From: Rhodanobacter denitrificans
GTDB lineage: Bacteria > Pseudomonadota > Gammaproteobacteria > Xanthomonadales > Rhodanobacteraceae
Direction of reading: 5' to 3'
NCBI GenBank assembly: GCA_017848855.1
Contig: JAFIHF010000022.1
Coordinates: 95,109 to 159,108, forward strand
DNA: 64,000 bases
The notes beneath the pieces are model-generated. The model was not told where the DNA came from. It did no database searches and worked only from the letters and a program-made list of their open reading frames with translations. The position numbers and the translations under genes were made by a program. This document shows positions 16,548 through 26,000 of the stretch, in pieces (positions within the stretch are counted from its first letter, which is position 1; each line of letters begins with the position of its first letter).

Positions 16548-16808
16548 TCAGCCTCCACTCACCGGCGGCAGCACGGCCAGCGCCACGCCCTCGGGCACGG
16601 GCCGATGGTTGTGCAGGATTTCCTCGTCGGTGGCGAACGCGCAGCGGCGCACGAGTCCCGCGGAGACCAGCGGCGCATGCGCGGCCAGATGCGTGACCAG
16701 CAATTCGCGCAGCTCGGCGATGGTGCTGCCCGCGGGCACCTCCAGCTCCACCGCGCCGCTGGCGTCGGCCTCGCGCAATGCGCCGAACAGGGCAATCCGC
16801 GTCTTCAT
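16548..16808 (-). CDS. moaD: Molybdopterin synthase sulfur-carrier subunit
   Basis: 86 residues, ubiquitin-like fold. The terminal VLPPVSGG carries the Gly-Gly that MoeB adenylates and that becomes a thiocarboxylate, the sulfur donor to precursor Z. Start MKTRIALFGALREA preceded by GGGAG; ATGA overlap with moeA. The moeB gene needed for activation lies far away at 46313. Confidence 0.95.
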   Translation of the reverse strand: MKTRIALFGALREADASGAVELEVPAGSTIAELRELLVTHLAAHAPLVSAGLVRRCAFATDEEILHNHRPVPEGVALAVLPPVSGG

Positions 16809-18058
16809 GCTGCGCTCCCGCCGAAATCCGGACTGTGCAGATGATCGAGGCCGTAGACCTCGACCGGTTCGCCCGCCGTGAGCGCATTCGCCTCCACGGG
16901 AATCACCGCCCACGCATTGGCCTGCGCCAACGAGCGGATGCGGTAGGACTCCTGACCTTCCAGCACCTGCGCGGCGAGACGGCCCTGCGCATCCATCGCC
17001 ACGCGCGCCTTGAGGTGGAAGCGCAGGCGCGGCTTCTTCGCGTAGTCGGCGGCCAGCGGCACGCGCCACGGCACCTCGCGCGGCAGGCCCAGCAGCGCGC
17101 GCAGCGCGGGCTCGACGAAGAAGCGCAACCCTACCGCCACCGCGATGGGGTTGCCCGGCAGGCCGAAGAACAGCGTGCCGTCGGGCAGGCGCGCGAACAG
17201 CAGCGGCTTGCCGGGGCGGATCGCCAGCTTGTGGAAGATCGCCGTGGCGCCGAGCCGCGCCAGCGCCTCGGGCACGAAGTCGTAGCGGCCCATCGACACC
17301 GCGCCGGTGGAGATCACGAGACGCGCGCCGGCGGCGCGGGCGCGGGCGAACGCGGCGAGGAAGGCGTCCACCTCGTCGCCCACGGTTTCGCGATGCACCA
17401 GCTCGGCGCCCGCGCGCGGCAAGGCGACGGCGAGATACGGCCCGTTGGAATTGCGGATCTGCCCCGGCGTGAGCGCGGCGCCGGCCTCGTCCACCAGCTC
17501 GCGGCCGGTGCACAGCACCGCCACGTGCGGCCGCGCGGCCACACGCACGCGCGCCACGCCCAGCGCGGCGAGCAGCATCAGGTGATTGGGCGCGAGCAGC
17601 GTGCCGGCGGCAAGCACGGCCGCGCCCTGCGCCACGTCGGAGCCGGCGCGGCGCAGGTTGTCGCCCGCCGCCACCGCGGCCTTGAGGCGTACCCGCGGCG
17701 GCGCGTCCAGGCGATCGGTCTGCTCGACGGGAATCACGCGGTCGAGGCCATCGGGCAGGCGCGCGCCGGTCATGATTTCCCAGGCGCCGTGCCGCGCGCG
17801 GCGGGCGCCGTCGCCCGCGGCCTGCTCGCCTTCGATGATCCACTCGCTGCCGGCCGGCAAGGGCTCGGCGCCGCCGGCGAGCGCGTAGCCGTCCATCGCC
17901 GAGTTGTCGAACGGCGGCAGCGCCTCGGGCGCGATCACCGCTGCGGCGAGCACGCGGCCCATCGCCTCATCCAGCGCGCAATCCTCGGCGGGCAGCGCCG
18001 CGCATTCGGCGAGGATCAGCCGCAGCGCGGCTTCGGGGTCGAGCAGCTCGTGGCTCAT
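16805..18058 (-). CDS. moeA: Molybdopterin molybdenumtransferase
   Basis: 417 residues. Inserts molybdate into adenylylated molybdopterin. Conserved segments include PPFDNSAMDGYAL (about 48-60), GQIRNSNGPYL, STGAVSMGRYDFV (TGGxSxGxxD-like) and FFGLPGNPIAVAVG. Coupled at both ends by ATGA overlaps (moaCB upstream, moaD downstream). Confidence 0.96.
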   Translation of the reverse strand: MSHELLDPEAALRLILAECAALPAEDCALDEAMGRVLAAAVIAPEALPPFDNSAMDGYALAGGAEPLPAGSEWIIEGEQAAGDGARRARHGAWEIMTGARLPDGLDRVIPVEQTDRLDAPPRVRLKAAVAAGDNLRRAGSDVAQGAAVLAAGTLLAPNHLMLLAALGVARVRVAARPHVAVLCTGRELVDEAGAALTPGQIRNSNGPYLAVALPRAGAELVHRETVGDEVDAFLAAFARARAAGARLVISTGAVSMGRYDFVPEALARLGATAIFHKLAIRPGKPLLFARLPDGTLFFGLPGNPIAVAVGLRFFVEPALRALLGLPREVPWRVPLAADYAKKPRLRFHLKARVAMDAQGRLAAQVLEGQESYRIRSLAQANAWAVIPVEANALTAGEPVEVYGLDHLHSPDFGGSAA

Positions 18059-19053
18059 GCGTGGCCCTCGCCGGCGGCCATCGCCAGCGCATGCGCGAGG
18101 ATGGGCGCGAGGATCTCCATGCCCTGCGCCACCGCCTTCGCGCTGCCGGGCAGCGCGATCGCGAGCATGCCGCCCACCAGCACCGCCTCGGCGCGGCTCA
18201 GCCACGCGAGCACGGTGTGCTGGCTGCTCTCGGCGCGGAACAGCTCGCCGATGCCGGGCACGCGACGGTCGGCAGCCAGCGCCAGCGCCTCGGGCGTGAC
18301 GTCGCGCGGCGACAGGCCGGTGCCGCCGGTGCACAGCGCGAGGCGAATTCCCGCCGCAGCGAGTTCGCGCAGGCGCGCGGCCAGCGGCGCGGCCTCGTCG
18401 GCGCGCAGTTCGGCGGGGCCGAGCTCGGCGCCCAGCGCGCGCAGGCGTTCCACCAGCAGCGGGCCGGAAAGATCCTCGTAATCGCCACGGCTGGCGCGGT
18501 CGCTGAGCGTGACCACGGCGGCGGGCACGCCGTCGAGCCTGGGCAAGGCGCGCGGGCGATAGTGCGCGCGTTCCTCGTCGGTCATGCCGTCGGGATGGAA
18601 CCACAATCCCTTCTTGCCGCCCTCCTTGAACAGCAACCGCACGTTGCCGATGGCGAGCGCAGGCTCCACCGGCTTGGTGAGGTCGTAGAGCGTGAGCAGG
18701 GCCGCGCTGGCGCCGGCCAGCGCTTCCATCTCCACCCCGGTGCGGGCGATGGCGGCGGCCTCGCAGTAGACGCGGATCGCGCGCCGCTCCGGCACCGGCA
18801 CGCAGCGCAGCTCGGCGTATTCCAGCGCCAGCGGATGGCACAGCGGCATCAGTTGCGCGGCGTTTTTCGCGCCCTGCAGGCCGGCCACCTCGGCCATGCC
18901 CATGGCGTCACCCTTGGGCAGGCGGCGCTCCACGATGGCCTCGAACGCGCTGCCGGCAGCGAGCTCGCCCACCGCCACGGCGCGGCGCGCGGTGATGCGT
19001 TTGTGGCGCACGTCGGCCATGTGGAAAGACGCGCTGTTGCCGCGCTCGTGCAT
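18055..19053 (-). CDS. moaCB: Fused MoaC-MogA/MoaB bifunctional molybdopterin biosynthesis protein
   Basis: 332 residues joining two pathway steps. Residues 1-150 are MoaC (cyclic pyranopterin monophosphate synthase): KNAAQLMPLCHPL and TGVEMEALAGASAALLTLYDL. Residues about 163-332 are a MogA/MoaB-type molybdopterin adenylyltransferase: VVTLSDRASRGDYEDLSGP and CTGGTGLSPRDVTPEA. The two catalyse non-consecutive reactions, so the fusion probably serves co-expression or scaffolding. Such fusions occur in other proteobacteria. Preceded by GGAGG, 3 nt after moaA. Confidence 0.95.
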   Translation of the reverse strand: MHERGNSASFHMADVRHKRITARRAVAVGELAAGSAFEAIVERRLPKGDAMGMAEVAGLQGAKNAAQLMPLCHPLALEYAELRCVPVPERRAIRVYCEAAAIARTGVEMEALAGASAALLTLYDLTKPVEPALAIGNVRLLFKEGGKKGLWFHPDGMTDEERAHYRPRALPRLDGVPAAVVTLSDRASRGDYEDLSGPLLVERLRALGAELGPAELRADEAAPLAARLRELAAAGIRLALCTGGTGLSPRDVTPEALALAADRRVPGIGELFRAESSQHTVLAWLSRAEAVLVGGMLAIALPGSAKAVAQGMEILAPILAHALAMAAGEGHA

Positions 19054-19056
19054 GGA

Positions 19057-20037
19057 TCAACCTCCGGTGGATGCGAGATGGGGCGTGATGCCGGTGCGCC
19101 CCTGGTGCAGGAAATGGCCCTGCTCCTTGCGGCCGATCTGGCCGCCGATGGCGTGTACCAGCTCTTCGAGCTGGTCGTCGCGCGCAAGGAACCGGCGCAG
19201 CGGGATGCCGAACTCGCCGAACAGGCACAGCCGCAGGTCGCCGGTGGCGGTGACGCGCAGGCGGTTGCAGCCGGCGCAGAAGTCCTTGGAATACGGCGCG
19301 ATGATACCGATGCGGCCGGCGTAGTCGGGGTGGGCGTATTCGCGCGCCGGGCCGGCATCGGGCGCGCGCGGCAACGCCTGCCAGCCCTGTTCGCGGATCG
19401 CATCCTCCAGCGTCTCGGCGCGCACGTGGTGGTCGCGGAAGAACGCGAGGTTGTCGCCGGTCTGCATCAGCTCGATGAAACGCACGCCCACCGCATGCTC
19501 GCGCAGGTAATCCAGCCAGCGCGGCAGTTCGCGGTCGTTGACGCCGCGCAGCAGCACGGCGTTGAGCTTGGTGGGCAGGCCAGCGCCCAGCGCCATCTCC
19601 ACACCGTGCAGGATGTCGTCGAGGCGGTCGTGGCCGGTGATGCGCGCGAACGCCGCACGGTCGAGGCTGTCCACGCTGACGTTGATCGCGTTCAACCCCG
19701 CGTCCATCCACTCGTGCAGGCGCCTGGACAGCAGCGTGCCGTTGGTGGTCATGGCGAGTTTCTGCACGCTGGGCACGGCGGATGCGGCGCGCAGCACGTC
19801 GGCGAGGTCGCGGCGCACGCTGGGCTCGCCGCCGGTGATGCGCAGCTTGTGCATGCCCAGCTCGGCGAAGCCGCGCAGCAGGCGCGTGATTTCATCGAGC
19901 GACAGCGGGCCGGCCGTGCCCGCCTCGGCCTCGTAGCCGTGCGGCAGGCAGTAGCTGCAACGGAAGTTGCAGGCGGGAATGATCGACAGCCGCAGGTACG
20001 GAAAGCGGCGACCGTAGCGATCGGCCAGCGGGGTCAT
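19057..20037 (-). CDS. moaA: GTP 3',8-cyclase (radical SAM)
   Basis: 326 residues. First step of molybdopterin synthesis from GTP. The radical-SAM cluster is CNFRCSYC; ITGGEPSVRRDL follows; the second cluster is in CAGCNRLR ... CLF; the tail ends with the Gly-Gly (LASTGG) that reaches the active site in MoaA. First gene of a ten-gene coupled operon and directly downstream of a molybdenum-cofactor riboswitch. AGGAG lies 9 nt before the ATG, at the base of the riboswitch. Confidence 0.97.
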   Translation of the reverse strand: MTPLADRYGRRFPYLRLSIIPACNFRCSYCLPHGYEAEAGTAGPLSLDEITRLLRGFAELGMHKLRITGGEPSVRRDLADVLRAASAVPSVQKLAMTTNGTLLSRRLHEWMDAGLNAINVSVDSLDRAAFARITGHDRLDDILHGVEMALGAGLPTKLNAVLLRGVNDRELPRWLDYLREHAVGVRFIELMQTGDNLAFFRDHHVRAETLEDAIREQGWQALPRAPDAGPAREYAHPDYAGRIGIIAPYSKDFCAGCNRLRVTATGDLRLCLFGEFGIPLRRFLARDDQLEELVHAIGGQIGRKEQGHFLHQGRTGITPHLASTGG

Positions 20038-20040
20038 GCG

Positions 20041-20158
20041 TTTTCGCTCCTTTCCAATGTCGGGAGGCGAACGCGTTTCCCCGTTCGCCCGGTGATCCGG
20101 AGATCACGGACGCAGCGCCATGCTCCCGAAGGAACGAAGGCCCTGCGCCTCGGAGTTG
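20041..20158 (-). promoter_or_regulatory. Molybdenum cofactor (Moco) riboswitch of moaA
   Basis: The minus-strand leader ends in a stem GGGCGAACG / CGTTCGCC followed by CTCCCGACATTGGAAAGGAG just before the start codon. The E. coli moaA leader has the same end: a GGGCGAAG / CTTCGCC stem, then TCCCGTATCTGGAAAGGTG (from memory). Upstream blocks (GGCGCTGCGTCCGTGA, then GGATCACCGGGCG) correspond in order to the E. coli Moco motif. The ribosome site AGGAG (20051-20047) is at the 3' edge, so ligand binding would be expected to hide it. The outer boundary near 20158 is approximate. Confidence 0.85.
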
Positions 20159-20434
20159 CGGTTCCGATTGTGGCCCCGCTGCCGCGGCCTGTCGATGGCC
20201 GCTGTCGCCGCAAGAGCCAGCCCGCGTCGTCGCTCATCCTGTCGCCGCGATCCTTCGCACGACCTTTACGCAAGAAATTTCATCGTTGCCGCGCCAGGCA
20301 GCAGCGCCTATCTTCGCGGCTTGTGCGCGCCCGGGTGACTGCGACAACGGGTGCCGGGCGCGGGGCTCGTCTCTCGCCGGGTTCGAGCGGCCAGCCGCTT
20401 GCAGAACGATGCGCGAGGAGAGTGCGGGTCCGCC
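20159..20434. promoter_or_regulatory. Divergent intergenic region with candidate RND-operon promoter
   Basis: Between the riboswitch (-) and the RND operon (+). On the plus strand TTGCCG (20286-20291), a 17-nt spacer and TATCTT (20309-20314) form a plausible sigma-70 promoter, giving a leader of about 115 nt. No clear MerR- or CopR-type palindrome was recognised, and no metal regulator gene is adjacent. The minus-strand promoter for the molybdenum operon must also lie here but has no convincing hexamers. Confidence 0.4.
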
Positions 20435-21949
20435 ATGCTGGTCTTGCCGTTTGCCCGAGTGCCCGTGGCGCGAGCCCTGCGCCGTGCCCTGCCGATGGCC
20501 GCGACGCTGCTGCTCGCCGCCTGCGCGGTGGGGCCGGATTTCAGGACGCCGGCGCCGCCGGCCGTCGACCGCTACACGCCCCGCCCCGTCGCGACGACGG
20601 CGGCCACGCCGCGGCTGGCAGGCGGCGCGGCTCAACGATTCGAAACGGGCGCGGACATCCCCGGCGACTGGTGGACGCTGTTCCATTCCGCGCCGCTGAA
20701 CGCCCTGATCGCGCAGGCGCTGGCACACAACCATGATTTGAAGGCCGCGCAGGCGGCGTTGCGCGTGGCGCACGAGAACAGGCTGGCGCAGCGCGGAGCG
20801 TTCCTGCCCAGCGTGTCGGCGAGTTTCTCGGCCAGCCACCAGCGCCAGTCGACCCTGCTCGCGCCGGTGCCGAACTATCCGGTGGTGCCGAGCGAGTTCC
20901 AGTACAACCTCTACACGCCGCAGCTCTCGATCTCCTACACGCCCGACGTGTTCGGCGGCGCGCGGCGCGCGTCCGAGTCGCTCCAGGCGCAGGAGCAGGC
21001 CGCGCGTTTCCAGATGATCGCGACCTGGAACACGCTGGCGTCGAACGTGGCGGTGGCGGCGATCCAGCTGGCCGCGCTGCAGGCGCAGGTCGAGGCCACG
21101 CGGCAGTCCGTGGATGTCGGCACGAAGATGCTGGAGATCCTGCGCTACCAGTACGCCAAGGGCTACGCGAGCCGGGTCGACCTCGCCGCGCAGGAAGCGC
21201 AACTGGCGCAGACCCGCGCCGCGCTGCCGCCGCTGCAGAAGCAGCTGGCGCAGCAGCGCGACCAGCTCGCGGTGCTGACCGGCCGCTTCCCCTCGCAGGC
21301 GCAAGAGCCGCGCTTCACGCTGGCCAGCCTGCACCTGCCCGAAGAGTTGCCGCTGAGCCTGCCCTCGGCCCTGGTGGAACAGCGCCCCGACATCCGCCAG
21401 GCGCAAGCCAACCTGCATGCCGCCAGCGCCGCGGTCGGCGTGGCCACCGCCGCGCGGCTGCCCAGCCTCACGCTCAGCGCCGATACCGGCAGCACCGCGC
21501 TGGAGTTCTCCAAGCTGTTCACCGGCGGCACCGGTTTCTGGGACGTGGCGGCCGGCATCACCGCGCCGATCTTCGAGGGCGGCAGCCTGCGGCACCAGCA
21601 GCGCGCGGCGAAGGCGGCCTACGACGAGGCCTCCGAGCAATACCGCGGTACCGTGCTGGTGGCGTTCCAGAACGTGGCCGACACGCTGGCCGCGCTGGAA
21701 CAGGACGCGAAGGCGCTGCAGGCGGCGGCCGCCGCCGAGCAGGCCGCGAAGCTGACGCTGGATCTCACCCGGCGCCAGCTCGAGGACGGCTACGCCGGCC
21801 GGCTGCAATGGCTCACCGCCGAACAGGCCTGGCAGCAGGCACGGATCGCCCTCGTGCAGGCCCAGGCCAACCGCTACGCCGACACCGCCGCGCTGTACCA
21901 GGCGCTGGGCGGCGGCTGGTGGCACCACAACGATCTCGCCAAGCCGTGA
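20435..21949 (+). CDS. Outer-membrane efflux lipoprotein (CzcC/OprM-NodT type)
   Basis: 504 residues. Outer-membrane channel of an RND pump. The signal peptide ends in the lipobox LLLAACAVGPDF, so the Cys at about residue 29 is acylated. Two OEP repeats follow with long coiled-coil stretches (RRASESLQAQEQAARF; QAVRQAQANLHAASAAV-like segments). The ATG at 20435 starts a proper signal sequence; GAGGAG is 14 nt upstream, rather far. Two nt separate it from the adaptor gene. It completes a metal efflux tripartite system. Confidence 0.9.
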   Translation: MLVLPFARVPVARALRRALPMAATLLLAACAVGPDFRTPAPPAVDRYTPRPVATTAATPRLAGGAAQRFETGADIPGDWWTLFHSAPLNALIAQALAHNHDLKAAQAALRVAHENRLAQRGAFLPSVSASFSASHQRQSTLLAPVPNYPVVPSEFQYNLYTPQLSISYTPDVFGGARRASESLQAQEQAARFQMIATWNTLASNVAVAAIQLAALQAQVEATRQSVDVGTKMLEILRYQYAKGYASRVDLAAQEAQLAQTRAALPPLQKQLAQQRDQLAVLTGRFPSQAQEPRFTLASLHLPEELPLSLPSALVEQRPDIRQAQANLHAASAAVGVATAARLPSLTLSADTGSTALEFSKLFTGGTGFWDVAAGITAPIFEGGSLRHQQRAAKAAYDEASEQYRGTVLVAFQNVADTLAALEQDAKALQAAAAAEQAAKLTLDLTRRQLEDGYAGRLQWLTAEQAWQQARIALVQAQANRYADTAALYQALGGGWWHHNDLAKP

Positions 21950-21951
21950 CG

Positions 21952-23097
21952 ATGAACATGCCCTTCCCCGTTTTGTTCCGCCACGGCGCGCTCGTGCTGG
22001 CCGTGGCCGCGCTCGCCGCCTGCTCGGCCGGCGCGGACGCGCCCGCCCCCGCGGCCGGCACGCCGCACAACGTCACGCTCACCGCGGCGCAGCAGCAGAG
22101 CATCCAGCTCTACACTGTCGCGCCGTCCGCGTTCCATCGCGTGGTCGACACCACCGGCATCGTGGATTACGACCAGAACCGTGCCACCGCGGTGCTGGCG
22201 CCGTTCTCCGGCCCGGTGACCAAGGTGCTGGCGAGCCTGGGCGAGAAGGTGAAGCAGGGCCAGCCGCTGGCGACCGTGGCCTCGCCCGATTTCGCCGCGG
22301 CGCTGGACGGCTACCGCAAGGCGCTGGCGGCCGCGCGCGCCGCCGCCAAGGTGGCCGCCACCGACAGCGACCTCTACGCCCACCATGCGATCTCCGCGCG
22401 CGAGAACGCGCAGGCGCAGTCCGACGCGGTCGGCACGCAGTCCGACAGCGACGCCGCGCGGCAGGCGCTGCTGGCGCTGCACGTCGATCCGCAAGTGGTG
22501 AAGGCCGTCGAGCAAGGCCGCCCGGTGGCGAACGTGCCGGCGGTGATCCGCGCGCCGGTGGCGGGCACCGTGGTGCAGCGCGCGATCGCGCCCGGCCAGT
22601 TGCTGCAGGCGGGCAGCACGGCCTGCTTCACCGTGGCCGACCTCTCGCAGGTGTGGGTGATGGCGCAGCTGTTCGGCAGCGATCTCGCCGCGGTGCAGCC
22701 GGGCGATCGCGCCGAGGTGGAGATCGGCGGCGGCCAGACCCTGCCCGGCCAGGTCGCCAACGTGGCGCCGGAGGTCGATCCCGACACCCGCTCGGTGGCC
22801 GCTCGCGTGGTGGTGGACAACCGCGGCGGCCTGCTGAAGAAGCAGATGTACGTGCGCGTGCATATCCAGTCGGCCGCGGCGGCGAGCGGCCTGCTGGTGC
22901 CGGTGGGTGCGGTGCTGCGCGACGACGAGAACCTGCCCTTCGTCTATGTGCAGGAGGCCGACGGCAGCTACGCGCGCCGCCCGGTGACGCTGGGCGCACG
23001 CACGGGCGACCGCTACCTGATCGCCGACGGCCTCAAGGCCGGCGACAAGGTGGTGAGCGCGGGCGGCATCTTCGTGCGCTTCATCCAGACCCAATGA
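21952..23097 (+). CDS. RND periplasmic adaptor (CzcB/CusB type)
   Basis: 381 residues. Membrane-fusion protein with a lipoprotein-like leader (AVAALAACSAGAD), a barrel-sandwich hybrid domain (LAPFSGPVTKVLASLGEKVKQG ... IRAPVAGTVVQRAI), a short helical hairpin and a beta-barrel/proximal domain ending SAGGIFVRFIQTQ. This layout fits heavy-metal RND adaptors rather than the AcrA group. No N-terminal His-rich or CxxC metal domain is seen. Its stop overlaps the pump start (ATGA). Confidence 0.9.
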   Translation: MNMPFPVLFRHGALVLAVAALAACSAGADAPAPAAGTPHNVTLTAAQQQSIQLYTVAPSAFHRVVDTTGIVDYDQNRATAVLAPFSGPVTKVLASLGEKVKQGQPLATVASPDFAAALDGYRKALAAARAAAKVAATDSDLYAHHAISARENAQAQSDAVGTQSDSDAARQALLALHVDPQVVKAVEQGRPVANVPAVIRAPVAGTVVQRAIAPGQLLQAGSTACFTVADLSQVWVMAQLFGSDLAAVQPGDRAEVEIGGGQTLPGQVANVAPEVDPDTRSVAARVVVDNRGGLLKKQMYVRVHIQSAAAASGLLVPVGAVLRDDENLPFVYVQEADGSYARRPVTLGARTGDRYLIADGLKAGDKVVSAGGIFVRFIQTQ

Positions 23098-26000
23098 ACG
23101 AGCTCACGCCGCCACCCGGAGCGCGCCCGGCCTCGCTCATCAACCGCGTCGTGGCGTTCGCGCTGGAGCAGCGCCTGCTGATCGTGCTGCTCACCGCGAT
23201 CGTGGCCGGCGCCGGCATCTGGGCGCTGAAGCGCCTGCCGATGGATGCCTACCCCGATCTCTCGCCGCCGATGGTGGAGATCATCACGCAGTGGCCGGGC
23301 CATTCCGCCGAGGAGGTGGAGCGCCTCATCACGGTGCCGGTCGAGCTGGGCATGAACGGCATCCCGAACCTGTCGGTGAAGCGTTCGATCTCGCTGTACG
23401 GCCTCTCCGACGTCACCCTCACCTTCAACGACGGCACCGACAACTACTGGGCGCGCCAGCGCGTGTTCAATCGCCTCCCCGGCATCGCCCTGCCCGGCGG
23501 CGTGGCGCCCTCGCTGTCGCCGCTGTCCTCGCCGTCGGGGCTGATCTACCGCTACGTGCTGCAGAGCACCGACCGCTCGCCGATGGAGCTGAAGACGCTG
23601 CAGGACTGGGTGATCGCGCCGCAGTACCGCTCGGTGCCCGGCGTGGCCGACGACTCCGCCTTCGGCGGCGGCAACATGCAGTACCAGGTGCTGCTCGATC
23701 CCGCCAAGATCGCCGCGCAAGGCCTGTCGGTGGCCCAGGTGCAGGCGGCGATCGCGGCGAACAACGGCAACGCCGGCGGCGGCTTCTACACCCAGGGCGG
23801 GCAGTTCTACTACGTGCGCGGGCTGGGCCGGATCAAGACGCTGGAGGACATCGGCCACATCGTGCTGGCCGTGCACAACGGCACGCCGGTGCTGGTGCAG
23901 GACGTGGGCAAGGTGCAGATCGGCATCGCGCCGCGCCTCGGCGAGTTCGGCTACATGGGCCAGGACGACGCGGTGGAAGGCGTGATCCTGATGCTCACCG
24001 GGCAGAAGACCCAGGACGTGCTCAAGCGGGTGGAGGCGAAGACGCGGGAACTCAACGCGCACGTGCTGCCGCCGGACGTGAAGATCCACCCGTTCTACGA
24101 CCTCAGCGACCTGATCGTGCAGACCACCCACGTGGTCGAACGCAACCTGCTGCTCGGCATGGCGCTGGTGGTGCTGGTGCTGATCTTCTTCCTCTACGAC
24201 GTGCGCGCCGGCCTGATCGTGGCGGTGACGATACCGCTGGCGCTGCTGTTCGCCTTCGTCTGCATCCAGCTGCAGGGCGCCTCGGCCAACCTGCTCTCCA
24301 TCGGCGCGGTGGATTTCGGCATCCTCGTGGATGGCGCGATCTTCATGGTCGAGAACATCTTCCGCGAACTGGCGAAGCGGCACGGCAGCGACTACGACAT
24401 CCGTGACGTGATCCGCAGCGCGGCCTCGGAAGTGGATCGCCCGCTGGTCTACGCGGTGGCGGTGATCGTGGCGAGCTTCCTGCCGATCTACGTGCTCAGC
24501 GGGCCGTCCGGCACGCTGTTCAAGCCGATGGCCGACACCATGATCTTCGCCCTGGTCGGCTCGCTCTTGGTCACGCTGACCCTGCTGCCGGTACTGTGCG
24601 CGCTGTTCATGCGCAAGGGCGTGCGCGAGCGGCGCAACGCGGCGTTCGAATGGCTGCAGGCGCGCTACGCCGCGTGGCTGGACCGCTGCACCGCGCGGCG
24701 CTGGCGCACCGTGGCGATCCCCGCGATCCTGCTTGCGCTTTCGCTGCTGCTGGTGCCGCGCATCGGCGCCGAGTTCATGCCGCACCTGGACGAAGGCGCG
24801 CTGTGGGTGCGCGCCACCCTGCCCTACACCATCTCCTACGAGGAGTCGGCGCGGATCACGCCGAAGATCCGCGCGATCCTGCGCTCGTTCCCGGTGGTGA
24901 CCACGGTGACCTCCGAACTGGGCCGGCCCGACGACGGCACCGACTCCACCGGCTTCTTCAACGTGGAGTTCTTCGTGGGCCTGAAGCCGTATGCCGAATG
25001 GGGCGGCCAGTACAAGGACAAGCAGGCGCTGATCGCCGCGATCGACCGCAAGCTGCAGGCCTTCCCCGGCATCGCCTTCAACTACACCCAGCCGGCCGAG
25101 GACGCGGTGGACGAGGCCGAGACCGGCCTCAAGAGCTCGCTGGCGGTGAAGGTCTACGGCCCCGACCTGAAGACGCTGCAGGACAAGGGCAAGGCGATCA
25201 AGCAGGCGATGCAGCAGGTGCGCGGCATCACCGACGTGACCCTGGTGCACGAGCTGGGCCAGCCCAACCTCGCGATCAGCATCGACCGCGCCGCGATCGC
25301 GCGCTACGGCCTCAACGTGGCCGACGTCAACGGCATGATCGAGGCCGCCATCGGCGGCGACGTGGCGACCCAGGTCGTGCAGGGCGAGAAGCAGTTCGAC
25401 CTGGTGGTGCGGCTCGAACGTCCATACCGCGACAACCCGCAGGCGATCGGCGACATCCCGCTGCTCACGCCCGGCGGCCAGCAGGTGCCGCTGAAGGAAC
25501 TGGCCGGGATCAAGGTGGAGAACGGCGCCTCCTTCATCTACCGCGAGGACAATTCGCGCTACATCGGCGTGCAGTTCGCGGTCAGCGGGCGCGACCTCGC
25601 CAGCACGGTGGGCGACGCGATCAAACAGGTGGCGCAGAAGGTGAAGCTGCCGCAGGGCTACCGGCTGGACTGGGGCGGCGAGTACAAGGAATACACCGCC
25701 TCGCGCGCGCAGATGAACGTGATCCTGCCGCTCACCCTGCTGGCGATCTTCGGCCTGCTGTTCGTGCTGTACGGCAACTTCAAGTTCCCGTTCATCACCG
25801 TGCTGGGCGTGCTGCTCAGCTCGCCGGTCGGCGCGATCTTCGCGCTGTGGGCCACCGGCACCGCGTTCTCGGTGTCCTCCGGCATCGGCTTCATCGTGCT
25901 GTTCGGCGTCTCGGTGCTGACCTCGGTGGTCTACATCTCCTGCGCCAACGAACTGCGCCTGGGCGGCATGGGCATCGCCGAGGCGACGCGCCAGGCCGCG

